From: Xiphophorus maculatus
Taxonomy: Eukaryota > Chordata > Actinopteri > Cyprinodontiformes > Poeciliidae
NCBI RefSeq assembly: GCF_002775205.1
Contig: NC_036455.1
Span: 3,944,501 to 4,008,500 of the forward strand
DNA: 64,000 nucleotides
Direction: 5' to 3'
In this document: positions 38,552-51,472 of the stretch, one piece after another
Position numbering within the stretch: the stretch's first letter is position 1
How the letters are laid out: each line of letters begins with the position of its first letter
The notes under the pieces: generated by a model
Databases searched by the model: none
The model's input: only the letters and a program-made list of their open reading frames with translations
Told to the model about the DNA's origin: nothing
Position numbers and translations under genes: made by a program

Positions 38552-40150
38552 CTTTGAAAAGTGTTCACAAGCCTTGAGATTTTATGTTGCATTATAGCTG
38601 CAAATTTGACAGTTGGTTGAGATTTTATGTGATAAACCATATTATACCAGTGTGTAATTTTATAAAACATACTTTTAAATTTTATTTTTATATAAAAACA
38701 TCTCTTTGCATACACTTCTTAGTCAATACTCTGTAGACTAAGTGTTGACTAGTCTACTATACTTAGTCTTTCGCTGCAACTACATCTGCAAGTGTTTTGT
38801 GGTAACCCTTTTCTAGCTTTGCACATCTAGAATCTGGTGTTTTTGCCAGTTCTTCCTTAGCAAAACAGCTCAACCTTAGTCAGACTGGACGGAGATCAGA
38901 GATGAATATGCTTTAATCAAAAACATCCCATTGTAGGTCTGACTTTAAGGTCTGGGTAACGGCCCTCCAGGAAGGTAAACCCCTGACTACAGTAGTTTCA
39001 ACTCTTTTTCACCATCAAATAGGTTTTCTTCTGGATCACTTTATACTTAGCTCCACTCATCTTCACATCAACTCTGACCAGCGTCTCAAATTTCATAGCA
39101 TCTGACGAATGTGTCCCCCATATGTTTTTTTCAAACAGAACTCTATGGCTTTCTTTCAACAACGGTTCAGTTCTTTCTGCTCAATTATAAAGGCAGGATG
39201 GTGGAATCTACTATTAACAGTAGTTCTATCAACAGGTTCAACTACCAGATTTACTATTGGCTTGAGATTTAAATGTGACCTATTATGCTTCAGATAGGTC
39301 CCTACATTTTTTTCCACAAAATCCTTCTCAGTCTGCTCAGTTCTGCCTACTTTGAGCTCCTTTCAGAATGAGCTGTTTTAGTGATTCTTGTGACTTTTAA
39401 ATGCGAGAAAGCTACTGCACACTCTGCCCAACTCAACATTTACGCTCACTCGCGAAAATGGCTGAAAACAGATGCACAATTACGCCACTGTACATCTTTG
39501 AAAAGTGGAAGTAAAGCCTCCTGCACAACCAACAAGAATGTAGGAAGTGGTTTGTGAATAGTAAGTCAACAACAAAACAAACAAAATCTTATCTTATCTT
39601 TTCCAGGAGTCATTATACAGCCCATACAGTGGTAAAACCAGCTGAGAAAATGTGCTGGAACTCCACTTGGGTTGCTAGGTGATAGGCGGAACTTCACTGG
39701 GGTTGCTAGGTAACAGGTCTGGGGTTCACTGGGGTTACAAGGTGTGGGGCAAGCGCTTGTTTAGAAGGCTTTTAGAAGTTTTTTGAATGGCAAATTTTCC
39801 AGACACCAAAAAACACTAACTTGTTGCAACAAAAATGGCAATAATCCATGAGTAGAGACTCAAATGGAAGTACAAAATGTTAACTTGACTTGTCTGCAGT
39901 GTTCCTTGGTCGTTCTGATCCTGTCTGCTCATCAGTGTTCTCTAACAAACCTTTGAGGCCTGCACAGAACTACTGGCGTTAAAACTGACACTAAATTACA
40001 CACATCTCGACTCTACTTAATACTCCTGAAGGAACCTGGTGGCTGATTACGTATGGATAGCAAGCTGTTCACATTTTAAAAACTTTCTTCCACTTTATAA
40101 TTATGCAATATCTTACGATAAAATCCAAATAAGATACACTTTGCTTTGCA
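38552..40150 (-). mobile_element. Tc1-like relic split by a nested element
   Basis: Both ends carry the family's terminal text: 'tttgaaaagtgttcacaag' at 38552 and, at the other end, 'gtgttccttggtcgttctga' (39899) to 'aagatacactttgc' (40131). The same order without interruption is seen at 18885-19700. A different repeat (39273-39879) sits between. The transposase is unreadable. Confidence 0.5.
39273..39879. mobile_element. 'gtgacctattatgct' repeat, copy 1 (nested)
   Basis: The block begins gtgacctattatgctt just after TTAA (39269-39272) and ends before TTAA (39880-39883). It is matched in order by 45396-45935 (gagctcctttcagaatga, catctttgaaaagt, cctcctgc, gttgctaggtga). Non-coding, and inserted into an older Tc1-like relic. 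The TTAA flanks suggest a piggyBac-type or similar MITE. Confidence 0.5.
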
Positions 40151-42040
40151 TATGTAGCAATGTATGAAAATGGTCATGTGGTATTAATGCTTTTTAAGGA
40201 CACGGTATGTTCTTTGTCACATGTCTGTGTCCTTCTGTTTGCTTTTATTCCTTTATCCTTCCTTCTCTCCGCTGTCTTCACCAGTGTACACATATCATTC
40301 AGCTTCTGATGTATGCACAGCTGGTCTTGACAGAGCTGTCCAGGAAACCTGTGGTTTACAGATCCCTTAATGATGCGCAGATTTGACTTTCCTTTTTACT
40401 TACAGAGGATTTTAACTGCGCAAGGGAATATTGAGGCCCATCTTAGAGTGTTTGACCACGGTGGGAAACCGCTCAACATGTGATGCATCCTGATGGACTG
40501 AATGGATGTGCCATTTAGTACACAAAGCCCAATACAGAGTTATGGTTTCTGATCATGCAGGCTATGGCCCCCACACCTGCTCACACCATTTGTCCCAAAG
40601 AATTTTAGGTTGTTAGTCTTCCTAAAATGCTTTTCCACACCTCGGTTTTTATGGGAGTCATAACACTGAATGTTAAGTTACTGAGCAGACATGTCTGTGG
40701 TGCTAAAACGACAGGACCAAACACTTTATAGCTTGATCCACCTCACACACAGCTGACACAAAATACCGTGATTAATAATGCAAACAGGTGGACGATTTAT
40801 TGTGAAGGTCTTCTCTCTATTTTGAGTTATTGAACAAAGCTGCGTTCATTCTCCAACCTAGGCAAATAAACCAAAACAGCACTACATTTAGTATTTTTAC
40901 AGCTGCATGCTTTGAGTGCTTCATAGGAGATTAACAACCTATGTTAATGTGGAAGCCATATAATCATAATAATTAGTTTAATATAAACTGTCAGTCTCAA
41001 AAAGACAGATTGCAAACACCAGCTGGACGTTGTCACCCCACATCTCAGACCTTGAGCAGTTTAAATGGTTGGCTTTACGGCAAACAGGTGCAACCTGCAC
41101 TCCAATAATTCAATAATAAATGCACCTGTGAGACAAAAAAAAACTGTCTGGAAAAGATAAACTGACCTCCTCCAATTGAAACGGACTGCGGAGGGCTAGA
41201 CATCTGTCATGAGAGAGTGTTTGCCCCCCTTTACACATCTTTTGTTTTGTTTTGTTTTTGGCTTTGTTGCCAAACCTAAATGTTTCAGATCATCAATAAG
41301 AAAATACAAAATAAAGGTTTTAGATGTTGATTACAGTCTATTGGGGGTGAGGGAGGCATTTAGGCACACAGAAAAGAAAACTGCTGTTCTCCTGAGCTAA
41401 TGTTGTGATTTTAAAGAGCAACGTGAAGCTTCTGACCAGAATCTGTAAATAACCAAACAACAAGGTAATGAAAAGTTGCAAAATTGACACAAACCGAGAG
41501 TGAGATCACACCGGAGCGTTATTTTTGATTCCTCATTTCCTTTTGCTGCGTTTTTATATTCTGTTGTTTCTTGTTTCATGCTGTGTTTGCTCTGGTTTCA
41601 GCACCATGCTTAGTTGGAGCAAGGTACCATAATTTATCAATTAGATCTAAAATTACTTTGTTAGTTTTAGGGAAAACAACATTATGCCACTTCACAGAGT
41701 TGATCCTGTGCATTAATTTCAGACACAGTAAAACCCAACACTTGAAAAATCTTGGAATACTTGCTTTTACTTACTTTACTTCCCTTGTAACCTTTTAATT
41801 CTGTATATTTTACCTAAAAACAGAAGAAGATTTCCTTACTTTTTTTCACATTGGCCAAATATCTCAAGTCAAAAGTACTTATCGGTCAAAAATTGTATTT
41901 TTACTTGTTCAATAATAAACTAAATAGGCATCATTTTCATAAGACAAATATGACAGTCAAGTGTTTTGTAGGAAATGTAAATGATTATATGTTATATCAT
42001 ATTGCTCTCAAATATTTAACTTTAATGCAGAAATCCATGG
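40151..42040. other. Intergenic DNA, no gene recognised
   Basis: Mixed AT-rich sequence, with no exon or clear repeat recognised. A poly(tttg)-like stretch lies near 41239-41258. Confidence 0.5.
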
Positions 42041-42475
42041 CCACTTCATTAGGTACACCTTTCTTCTACCAGATTGAATTCCCTTTTTGCCTTCATAACA
42101 GCTTTAGATTTTTACGACACAGATTTAGCAAAGTGTGAGAAATATTCCCCAGAGATTTGGGTCCGCATTGACGCAGCATCATGCTATTGCTGCAGAATTG
42201 TCAGCTGCACAGTCACAATTTAAATCTCCTGTTCGTCCCGATCCCAAAGAATCTCTGTTGGGCTGAGATCTGGTGACTGAGGAGGTTGTTGGGGAACAAT
42301 GAACTCATTGATGGATTCAAGAAACCAGTTTGAGATGTTTTCACTTGGTGACATGACACATGGATTGCTACAATGTGACCGTAAAGAGACGGAGATGTAC
42401 AGCAGCAAATAATACCTGATTCATACTGTATATTTCCAAAGTGTGCTAAAGAAAATGTCTCTGAAAACATAACAA
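42041..42475 (-). mobile_element. Tc1-like relic, transposase C-terminal half
   Basis: It starts at the terminal repeat ccacttcattaggtacacc, as in the relic at 13376-14525, and runs, on the minus strand, backwards through the transposase C-terminus; broken frames still read SPDLSPTEILWD, close to the conserved Tc1 SPDLNPIE motif. The other half is missing. Confidence 0.65.
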
Positions 42476-43089
42476 ACCCCTAATACATGCAAGGTCTTGC
42501 AACTTAAGCAAGAGGAGTCTTGCTGAAGTCTAAATGTTTTGAGTTGCTGTCATGTAATTGATTGATTCACTGTTTGTACCTAATTAATTAGCCTGTGACT
42601 GTGCAATTGAAAATGTAATCCTTGTACAAGCTATCTCTATTTCTACGAACTTGTTGATTCACAACCAGACTGTTGACTCCAGTTTGTGTTGCAAGAGATT
42701 TACATATTCATCTTCCTTCCAACACCAATCAGTAGTCCATGCTTTAAAATTTCTAGAGGTAAATGTTTTTAGGATACATAATTTCTGTTAAGATCCTAAA
42801 ATTTATACTCCAAACATTTTTTAGTAGATTTCAAGGATTATTGAGATCAGCAACATTTATTAAATCATGCAATTAATTTGTGATTCTTTACATCTAATAA
42901 CTGTCTGTAGGAGCCATGTGGAATATTTTTCCAATGCAGGGAGCGTTTGTAGAAACTGTATGCTATATACTGGGAAATATTTAGAGGGAGAAGCGATGGG
43001 TGCTTAGGCATAATCACTGATTTCAGGGTTGGATGTTTTTCTTTCACTAATACTTTTCTAAGCTGTGGTGCAGTAAAAAATAATTCAGT
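42476..43089. other. Intergenic DNA, no gene recognised
   Basis: AT-rich, with no feature recognised other than its position between two Tc1-like relics. Confidence 0.45.
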
Positions 43090-43330
43090 AATATTATTTT
43101 TATGCAGCACAATGCTCCATCACATGCTTCCAAGTACTTAACTGCTTAGAGTAGCTACACAGACATCTAATATGATCACCCCGATGACCTGACCTTGATT
43201 AAATCCTATTAAAACTGGGTGGTTGGCTGTTAAATGAGAAATTTAAAGTGTGAAAAGAAAGCATATCTGCATTTGAACTGCATTTACAAGACCTAAAGCT
43301 GCCTAATTAGCAACTGGTAATTGTTTTCAA
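43090..43330 (+). mobile_element. Tc1-like transposase fragment
   Basis: 'caatgctccatcacatgctt' (43111) reads as NAPSHA in one frame, like the catalytic-region QDNAPSH motif of Tc1 transposases. About 240 bp of similar decayed text follows. Frame broken; boundaries approximate. Confidence 0.4.
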
Positions 43331-44984
43331 ATGACAAAACTGGCAGATTCAGTGGATGGAAAACGAGCTCTAAAATATGCCTGGCTGTACTGGTCACTCA
43401 CTGGTTTAAACAAAAAAAAAAAGAGGAAAATGTTTTATTTTGGTTTGGATGTTAGTCACGTATACAGAAGTACTGCGTTTGAATGTGGTAGAATTTGGCT
43501 TGGCTTTTCTTGTGAATGGCTTCTTCTTCCTATTCACAAGTCAATTATAGGCCACAAGAGCTTAAGCTTTTCTCAGGCTCATCAGACACTGACAGCTAAT
43601 GACTCACTGCTGGACCAAATTTTGTTATGGTATCTTTTAACTGCCAAGATTTAAGCAATGCCCTCTGAAATAAATGACTCAACACACACCCTGCAGTTGT
43701 TCGGTGTTTAATAAACAGTTGCTTCTCTGCAAAAATTAATAAAAGTATCTCAAGCATGCTGCAGTGTTTAAATCAATGGTTCCCAAGAGGTTTAAGTTGC
43801 TGCTTTTTTAATGTCCTACAGCAAATAGCTGCAATAATGTAGAATTCAAATATTTCCTAAACAGAATCGTCTGACAACATGAAAAAGGGTCAGAGTTCAT
43901 TATTTAACAATAAGACTAAAATGGCATTCATGGGATAGGCCTAAAGTAAAAACCAAAGCAGACCAAAAAGTCACTAGGATTTATCCACCTCTGAATGGTT
44001 TAAAAGTTACAATAATAGTTTTTAAAACAATAATAGTTTTAAAGCGACTTAGTCAAAGTGTGTGCTTAAATCAGACTGTTCATGCTTGAAAACCCTGAAA
44101 TGTTGCTGAATAAAAAACAGTATTTACATATTCATTCCTTTACAGCAATGGGAAACACTCATTGCCAGCTACCACAGACACTTGATGGGAGTTTTTGGAG
44201 CCAAAGGCGGGAGAACCAGTGACTAGGTTTTGAGGGACATTACTTTTTCACAAGGTTAGGCAAGACTTTCTTAATTAATTAAGTTATAATTTGAAAACTG
44301 TTTTTTATATCTTCTTAGGTAATTTAGGTCTGTTAAGTTGGGAAAACACTGCACATCTTTTTAATGTCCACATCCAAATTGGACTATTCATTATTTTTAT
44401 TTTCCTCTTGCCATACCAACAGAGCTTAGATATTTGTGCTTACTCCAGATGACGATAACTCTAAAAAGACAGACGTGTCAGTGCTACAAATCTATTATGT
44501 AACACTTTATTTGAAATCTGTTGTAGTTTATTCCCAAATGTTAGACAAAAATCTTTATCAGACCCACTGAATGTTCTTACACAATTTTATTGCATAATAT
44601 GTTGCATCATTAGACGGAGGAAATAAAACACACAAATCAAACACAGTACAGGCAAGGCCATTGCTCTATAAATGTTAGACTGAATTAGGGTTGAGTCTTC
44701 ATAGTCGACTGTGTGTCCATATGGGCTCTGCCACCCCTCATTTATTACAGCGGGGGGAAACGGCCCCCACTCTGCCACTCAAATCCTCTTAGCCAGCATT
44801 TAGCTGATTGATTTTTCCCTTTCTACATCTATTCAGATTATCAATGGGATAAAAGCAGGAGGTTGTAAATTATTGATCTCTCCAGGGTGAAACGATGTTG
44901 AAGGAAGTGAAGCGAATGTTTTTGGCTCTGACCACATCTGGAAGAAGAATATCAGCAAACCCACTGAAAGAAATTAATCTCCAT
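43331..44984. other. Intergenic DNA, no gene recognised
   Basis: No exon recognised. The stretch at about 44570-44900 is repeat-free with TAAT- and CAAT-like cores and may be regulatory; this is only a composition-based guess. Confidence 0.35.
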
Positions 44985-46250
44985 ATACGGATGTAAATTT
45001 CATTTGCAGTGCTGTGAGAAAGTGTCTGACCTTTCACAGATTTATTCTGTTTGTCACACTCTAATGTTTCAGGTCATTAAACACATTTTAAAATCAGACA
45101 AATGCAGCCAGTTTTCGAATCATTATTTCATTTATTATGGGGGAAATCTAGAGCTGTCCAAACCAACCTGGCCCCTTCTAAAGACGTAATTGCCTCCTAA
45201 GCTTAATAACTGGTTGTGCCCCTCTTGGTAACATAAGCTATCATCAAATGTTTGTGATCGATGGGAAAGAGTTTTTTTATGTCCGTGTGGAAAAAATGCT
45301 CTCTATTTTGTTCTAATTCATTTAATTTTTTTTACAGCTATGGACCTACTGATGTGCTTAGGATCATTGTCCTGCTGCATGACCTAAGTGTGCTTCAAGG
45401 TGACCTATTATGCTTCCTTTAACAGGTTAGGATAGGTCTATTCATTACATTTTATGCACAAAAACATTCTTGCATAAAGATGTTTTATTCGGATCAATTC
45501 TGCCTATTTTGAGCTCCTTTCAGAATGAGTTATTTTGGGGACACTGTCACTTTAAATCCAAATAAGCAGTTGCTGGCCCCACCTCCCAACCCAACATTTA
45601 CACTCACACATATAAATGACTGATAAAAGATGCGCAATTGTGCAATCCTCCATCTTTGAAAAGTAGAAGTAGAACCTCCTGCGCAACCAACAACAATTCA
45701 ACCAGTGGTTTCTGGATGATATGTCTACAACAAAATACTTGCCTTTTCCAGCAGCCATTGCACAGCACATACAGCAGTAAAACGAGTTGAGAAAGTGTGC
45801 TGGAACTTTGCTTGGGTAGCTAGGTGATGTGTGGAGGTGCGCTGAGGTTGCTAGGTGAGAGGCAATGCCTTGTAATGTTACATTCGGAAGTTTTCTGAAA
45901 CACCAAAAAAAATTAATTTATTGCCAACAAATGGCTGTTGTTTTTTGTTTTGGTTTTTTTTGAAAGTGCTTGTGTTGTTCCCTAACCAAAAGCTAGTGCT
46001 ATTTGTGGGACCATGGCATGGAAAAGTTTGGGAACCCCTTTCTTAGCCTACTTCATGTTGTCAGACAAGTTCTATTTAAGTAATTTCTTATAACTTTAAT
46101 AGAGGTTGAAGCGATCAAGCCTGGTAGAGCTCTAAAATATGGTGATTGAGTTGATCTGAAACATTAAAGTGTGACAGAAACACAAAAGCATTACAAATCT
46201 GTAGCAGGGTATTTATTTTCATCATGTCTTCTGCAAAAAAAAAATTAGAT
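44985..46250 (-). mobile_element. Tc1-like relic split by a nested element
   Basis: Left part 44985-45395 carries 'cagtgctgtgagaaagtgtc', 'gtttgtcacactctaatg' and 'ggatcattgtcctgctgc'. Right part about 46040-46245 carries 'acttcatgttgtcagacaag' and 'gaaacattaaagtgtgacag', the mirrored end. The terminal texts are inverse to each other. The transposase lay on the minus strand and is mostly deleted. Another repeat (45396-45935) sits in the gap. Confidence 0.6.
45396..45935. mobile_element. 'gtgacctattatgct' repeat, copy 2 (nested)
   Basis: It starts caaggtgacctattatgctt and follows the same order of motifs as 39273-39879. It lies inside a Tc1-like relic, like the other copy. Non-coding. Confidence 0.5.
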
Positions 46251-47639
46251 AACATTTGTCAAATCAAGTTCCCCTCACAAGCATGCAGTAATGATTTCTT
46301 TCTATTCCACTGGCTGTTTATACTCCAGGTCTTTTATCACAGAGATCCATGATGATGGTTTTGACTCAGCACAACCCCCCCATAAACAATGTATTCCACC
46401 TCAGGGCTATAGGAACCGCATACTTCACTCAGCAACCAGATCAGGTCTTTGAAACATGTGGTTTAGCTTTATGTTGTTTAGGATACTTGGGTTAGAGACT
46501 CCATCGGTTTGCCCTGTGTGTTCACCAGATGGCACCGCACATCGTCCCACACAGTTCCCTACAAGCGGCAGATGAACCCCCACCTCCGCCCCGCAACAGA
46601 CAACCATAAAAAATAAACTAAATGATGATCATGGAGATTACGTGTTGGTAATTCCTGCAAGGTCTTTAAAAGAAATGCCCATGCTGTGAGCTTTAATACC
46701 CGGCAGAGGGGATTATGGAGACCCCTACATGTGGTGTTGTGGCTGCATACCTCCAGTCAGACTAAACCCAATCTGTTACAGATTTGGAATAAAGAAGAGC
46801 GGTGCAAGCGTATGGGGGGTTTGTGCGGTACAGTATTCATGCCTTATAGTACATTCCAGTTCTTTTATATCATAGGGGATCAGAGTTGAAACCCACTTTG
46901 CAAGCGGTATTTTTATCTACGTGTGTAAGAACATTAAAAGCAAACCTTGGCTTGTGTGAAGGGTTTCTTTAAATTTTCTTTTTTTTACCATTTTTATCCT
47001 TCCTTTGTGGATCAGGCAAACCCCAATTCCCATACAGCTTTCTCATGAATATGGGTCCAATTAGGGACATATGTGCATTTTCATATTGAAGCTCATAAAG
47101 GTAAACTCCAGTGATTTACATTACATTTACATAAGGAATGCAAAGTGCCTGCATATGTGAGGTGTGCTAATATCTCTATCGAAAGCAGATGGACTTTCAC
47201 TCTTCATCACTCTTCACCCGGGTCATTTCATTGAGCAACAATCTCATAAATGGGAGTGTTGTTTTTTGATATCTGGAGAATTCCTTTCATTTCCCGTCAG
47301 GAGAGGCCAAACATTTCGACATTTGAAGGAATCTGAAGCATGTTTAAATTCTTTGCCGTCTTATTCTAGTGGTCAGCCAATAGGGGGCATCTGAAACCTA
47401 CGTCTATTAGGTGAGTGTTTTATGAGTTTTAGATGTGATACTGCTGATTTAAAAGTTTGAATGAGATTTTCAATCAGTTAACCAAGTTCTACAGGAGCCT
47501 TTTAATTACAGATCATTAAACTCAACCGAGTATTTTGCAACATTCAGGGCTCCAAACTCTCAGAGACTGAAGTTAAACAGTCAAATTAGTTCTGTGTTGC
47601 TCAGTGAGTCAGAGAAACTTCATCTACTGGGATTAGCAC
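46251..47639. other. Intergenic DNA, no gene recognised
   Basis: Largely repeat-free. The segment 46980-47400 includes sequences such as tcatgaatatgggtccaatt (47043) typical of conserved non-coding DNA, and a CTCF-like site at 47377-47391. No exon recognised. Confidence 0.35.
47377..47391 (+). promoter_or_regulatory. CTCF-like motif (plus orientation)
   Basis: ccaatagggggcatc fits the CTCF core CCANNAGGGGGC-RSY with one mismatch in the last triplet. Occupancy is not known. Confidence 0.3.
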
Positions 47640-47894
47640 ACAAACATCTCTCATATTTTCAGAGTGGCAAAAAAGGGGCAAAAGTAGCTAAAAAAAATAA
47701 CTATTTGTGCAACATACAGTAGCTGCTGTACATTGGTGGAATACCACTCACTAGAGAAGTTCACAAAAGTGTCGCTCTTGTCAGCCAAGCCTATAAAACC
47801 AATACTAGAATTTACAAAACTGGACAATAACAGATTGGAGAAAAAAAAAGCTGTTCGGTCCAACGAGTCTTGACTACAGCTGTATCATTTAGAT

Positions 47895-48120
47895 CAGGGG
47901 TGTCAAACTCCAGTCCTGAAGGGCCGCTGTCCTCCAACTTTCAGATGTGTCTCTGCTGCACCACACCTGAATAGAATAATTAGGTCATTAGCAAGGCTCT
48001 GGGGAACTGATCTACACAAGGAGGAGGTAATTAAGCCATTCCAATCCAGTGTTTTGTACCTGTGGCACATCTAAAAACTGCAGGACAGTGGACCTTGAAG
48101 ACTGGAGTTTGACACCTATT
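47895..48120. mobile_element. hAT MITE copy 2 with exact 8-bp TSD
   Basis: A 226-bp element starting caggggtgtcaaactcc and ending ggagtttgacacctatt, flanked by atttagat at 47887-47894 and 48121-48128. It is near-identical in layout to 29932-30171 and lacks that copy's internal 16-bp duplication. Confidence 0.87.
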
Positions 48121-48128
48121 ATTTAGAT

Positions 48129-48408
48129 CGAGTGTCAAACTCAAGGCCTGAGGGCCAAATCTAGCCCACCGTAGAACATTCAAGATAACAATTGTTTCCT
48201 TAAACATTGTTTTATTTTTCAGATAAAAGCAGTTTTTATCTGTATTCTGCCAAATTACACTCATGTCATTTTAAAAAGTACTTATTAAGGGCAGAGATGG
48301 CAATTTATGAATAGTTATGTATTGGTAATGGCTTCTGACAATACATTCTGGCAAAATCGGCTCTTTGAGATCTCAAAATGAATATGGCCCAAAATAAAAA
48401 TTAATTTG
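48129..48408. mobile_element. Second hAT element sharing the same target octamer
   Basis: It starts cgagtgtcaaactcaaggcc and ends with 'atggcccaaaataaaaatta' plus atttg, i.e. a truncated inverse of the start. It is flanked by atttagat at 48121-48128 and again at 48409-48416. A related fragment is at 54960-55025. Confidence 0.55.
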
Positions 48409-48735
48409 ATTTAGATGATTGAAAACATGGATCAATCTGCCAGAGTACTCATGCTGACTGTGTACATCCTAATGTGAGAATAGTCCATCGACCTTACCAC
48501 GGTGTACCCGTCTTTAATGGCCACTTCCAGCAGGATAATACATCATGTCACAAAGCTCAAATCATCTCAGAGAGTTTTCTTCAACATGGCAATAAATTCT
48601 CTGTACTCCGTTGGCCTCATAGGCACCAGATCTCAATCCAAAAGAGACCCTTTGGGGTGTGGTTGGCAGGAGATTTACATCATGTACAGTATGTGCAGCC
48701 AACATTTCTACTGCAACTGGGTAATAAATTCATGT

Positions 48736-51450
48736 AAAAAAAATAAAAGAACCATAATCTCCAATGTTTCAGACATCTTGTTAAATGTATTGAGTGATAA
48801 ATTAAGGTTTCTCTATAGAAAAAGTGCTCTAATATAGTACCAGCAAGGTGTGGTTTAAAAAGTCATTGGTGAGTGTGTTTCTGAAGAGATCTAACTTTAG
48901 AGCAGGACAGACAACACAGGTTAGTGTTACTTGAGAGTTTAAAAACACAAATAGGAAGGAAAAGGCAGGTTACAATCCGACATGTGGCTTTAATGCTAAA
49001 CAGCACATGTTGCCAGAAAGGACTAATGTCTTGGCGTTCACTCTACGAATGTCTGGCTCTCTGCTTCCTTAAAATATTCCCTAATTTGGTTCTCCGTAAG
49101 GTGTTGGAGAACTCACTCTAACAAGCTGGTTTCAAACCCATGCCAGCGGGGATTTCATATTTATAACTCCATTTAGTGTTACTGCCATTTTTGTGGAAAA
49201 AAGACAAGAGTTCTCCGGATATAAAGTGTTGCATAACAGAATAAAGATCATGATTTAGATGAGGTTCATAGATTTACTGTGAGAATAAGCTACAGGATAT
49301 CAGAGAGACTTTGTCCCCACAGCGCATGGGTCAGTGGTTTAGGACTTGTCTCAAATACTGAGAAAATATTGAGGGATAACTGATCTGAACATATAGAGTA
49401 GACTAATGGCTTTCATATTTTCCATTACTGATGTGCCTAATGTACCATCGCCTGCCTTTGTAGCCAAGGCTCAGGTACTGCAGCCATGCATGCTGTTGTG
49501 ATTGAACTGTTCACACTGAAATGGACAGATGACTGGACAATGAAATAAAGCACATGCTCTTGTTCTATTGCATTTATTAAAATTGAAATATTTACAAAGA
49601 GGGATCTTTGCCCATTCAAAGTTCTACAGATTGTTCTTCATCTTATGCTCTCTTCTTTTTTACCAAACCCTGTGAGTTTTCAACCATATTTATTGAGTGC
49701 TGTTATGGCCATGGGAGAATGTTGATTTTTTTTTTTTTGCCTGGTGAAGCATTTATGTTTTGTTTTGATTGCATAAATTTGATTATTATCTTCTTAAAAG
49801 ACACAATGTTGATCCATTTTTACATTTCTGGAAGTTTCCACCAAGATTTATTCAAAATTCCTGGTATTTGACAGATTTCAGGATGACATAGATTGTACAA
49901 AGATTCTTTCGAAGAAAAACAAACCCACAGCAGCACAGAGTCCCCAATGTACTTAGCAGTGGGTATTGAAGCCTTTTGTTTCACAGCAGATCCTCCATGG
50001 AGCATTTGTTAACATGCAGCTAAAATCTCAGTAGCATTTATCAAACTCCATGTTTACATTTGTACTAGGCAGAATGGATATTTTCCTGGCATATCTTAGA
50101 GCATCACATGGATACACATTGACTTGCTGATCCGAATGTGCCACATTTAGTTGCTGTTCTCTAACAGTATTCTTTTGCAGACTTTTTAACCTTCTCATCA
50201 CTGTGTGAAAACACGATAAACCTCGTATCCTTGTCCTGCCTCGGTTGCCACAGTTGGAGTTGTTTTAAGCCTTCATACTGTTGATCTGACTGTTGTTAAA
50301 CTGGGCAAGTTTGAACGAGCAGCGTTTTCAAGTAGCCATTCCTTATTCTGACGTTTGACATACACCTCAATTACTGGAATGGCAGGTTCTGTTATTTTTC
50401 TCATTTTTAAGACCTTACGGTTTGTTTTTGATATCCAAAAGACAAGAAATAAGCTGTGTTTTTTGGCACAGTGCTTTAAAGTTGTATGAGGATGATTGTT
50501 TTTTGAGGACGGGGAGGTTCTATCTAATCTGGGAATCGCAATAAGTGAAGCTCAAAATGCAAAGCTCAAAGTTCTTCGACTCCAGGCTGTAAGAAGGTGA
50601 AAAATAAGCAAACAATTATATTGGACAGATTTCCAACCGTAAAGCATTTGTGCCGCAATTATTTCTTCACCTATCCTTCTGGATGCACTAGGTCAAGATA
50701 TCGAAGTCAGAAAGGTCTAGGTTTTTTCTATGAGATGATATTAGATTAAAAAAATCACCTTCCAATACAGATGTTATTCTCTATGTAACTTAGTATATTA
50801 ATGTATCTCCATCTTAAGGTAGTTAATGTTGAATCTCTTCCCTTTAAACCATCAGAGATGATTATGTACCCCTAAAATATTAAACCAAGACACACAAAAA
50901 CTGAATGACCCTATTTGTACCTCACAGATTACTGAATGCTTCAAATAAAAAGCCAAAAACGTTCAAATGTCACCACAGTCACACTAAAGGGTGCCTTGCA
51001 TTCAGAGCTACAACTCCCTTTAATAATACTTCTGTTTAATGTCAGTGATTTTCTGTTTTTGCAAATAAAATCAAAAATCTTTTTCCCAGGTCTGATTGCT
51101 GACAGTGCCTCAAATTGAAACGCCATGAGACTCAGCTGAGTTTGCTAGGTATTTTTGTAGAACTCATGAAGCACAACTGGATCCTAAATCCTGTTTCCCA
51201 GTGCAGTGTTTTGCACCTTTGTGTAGTTTATGCATTCATTTTATTTCAATTCATTTATTCAGGCTTTTGTTTCAGTTTTCTGGTTTCCATTGAAGGAGAA
51301 AATCTGGACCAAGATCTATTGGATTTGAATAATGCTTGTCAAAACATTTGTTTGCCAAATTTCCTCATTTCCAGTTATCAATCTTTCCAAATATGAATCA
51401 TTTTTACCATCCATTTAGGTTCAGATGCAGAAGGATTTCTCGCTGGTGTT
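48736..51450. other. Intergenic DNA, no gene recognised
   Basis: AT-rich sequence with scattered short open frames and no recognisable exon or well-defined repeat. Confidence 0.5.
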
Positions 51451-51452
51451 TT

Positions 51453-51472
51453 GCTGCCCCCCAGTGGTGACA
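51453..51472 (-). promoter_or_regulatory. CTCF-like motif (minus orientation)
   Basis: On the minus strand the site reads tgtcaccactggggggcagc, a close fit to the CTCF core (CCA-CTG-GGG-GGC-AGC). Together with the plus-oriented site at 52707-52725 it forms a divergent pair. Binding is unproven. Confidence 0.42.

Larger units (their letters stand above)
47640..48735 (+). mobile_element. Tc1-like relic carrying two hAT insertions
   Basis: Left part 47640-47886 includes 'aaactggacaataacagatt' (47818) and 'gtcttgactacagc'. Right part 48417-48735 reads, in broken frames, QQDNTSCHKAQIISESFLQH and then a decayed SPDLNP-type region, the DDE catalytic half of a Tc1 transposase. Between the two parts sit two hAT elements and three copies of the octamer atttagat. 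Confidence 0.65.

Noticed and set aside
49608..49871. Hydrophobic short open frame that could look like a membrane protein
   Set aside because: AT-rich DNA gives many Phe/Ile codons; no family resemblance.
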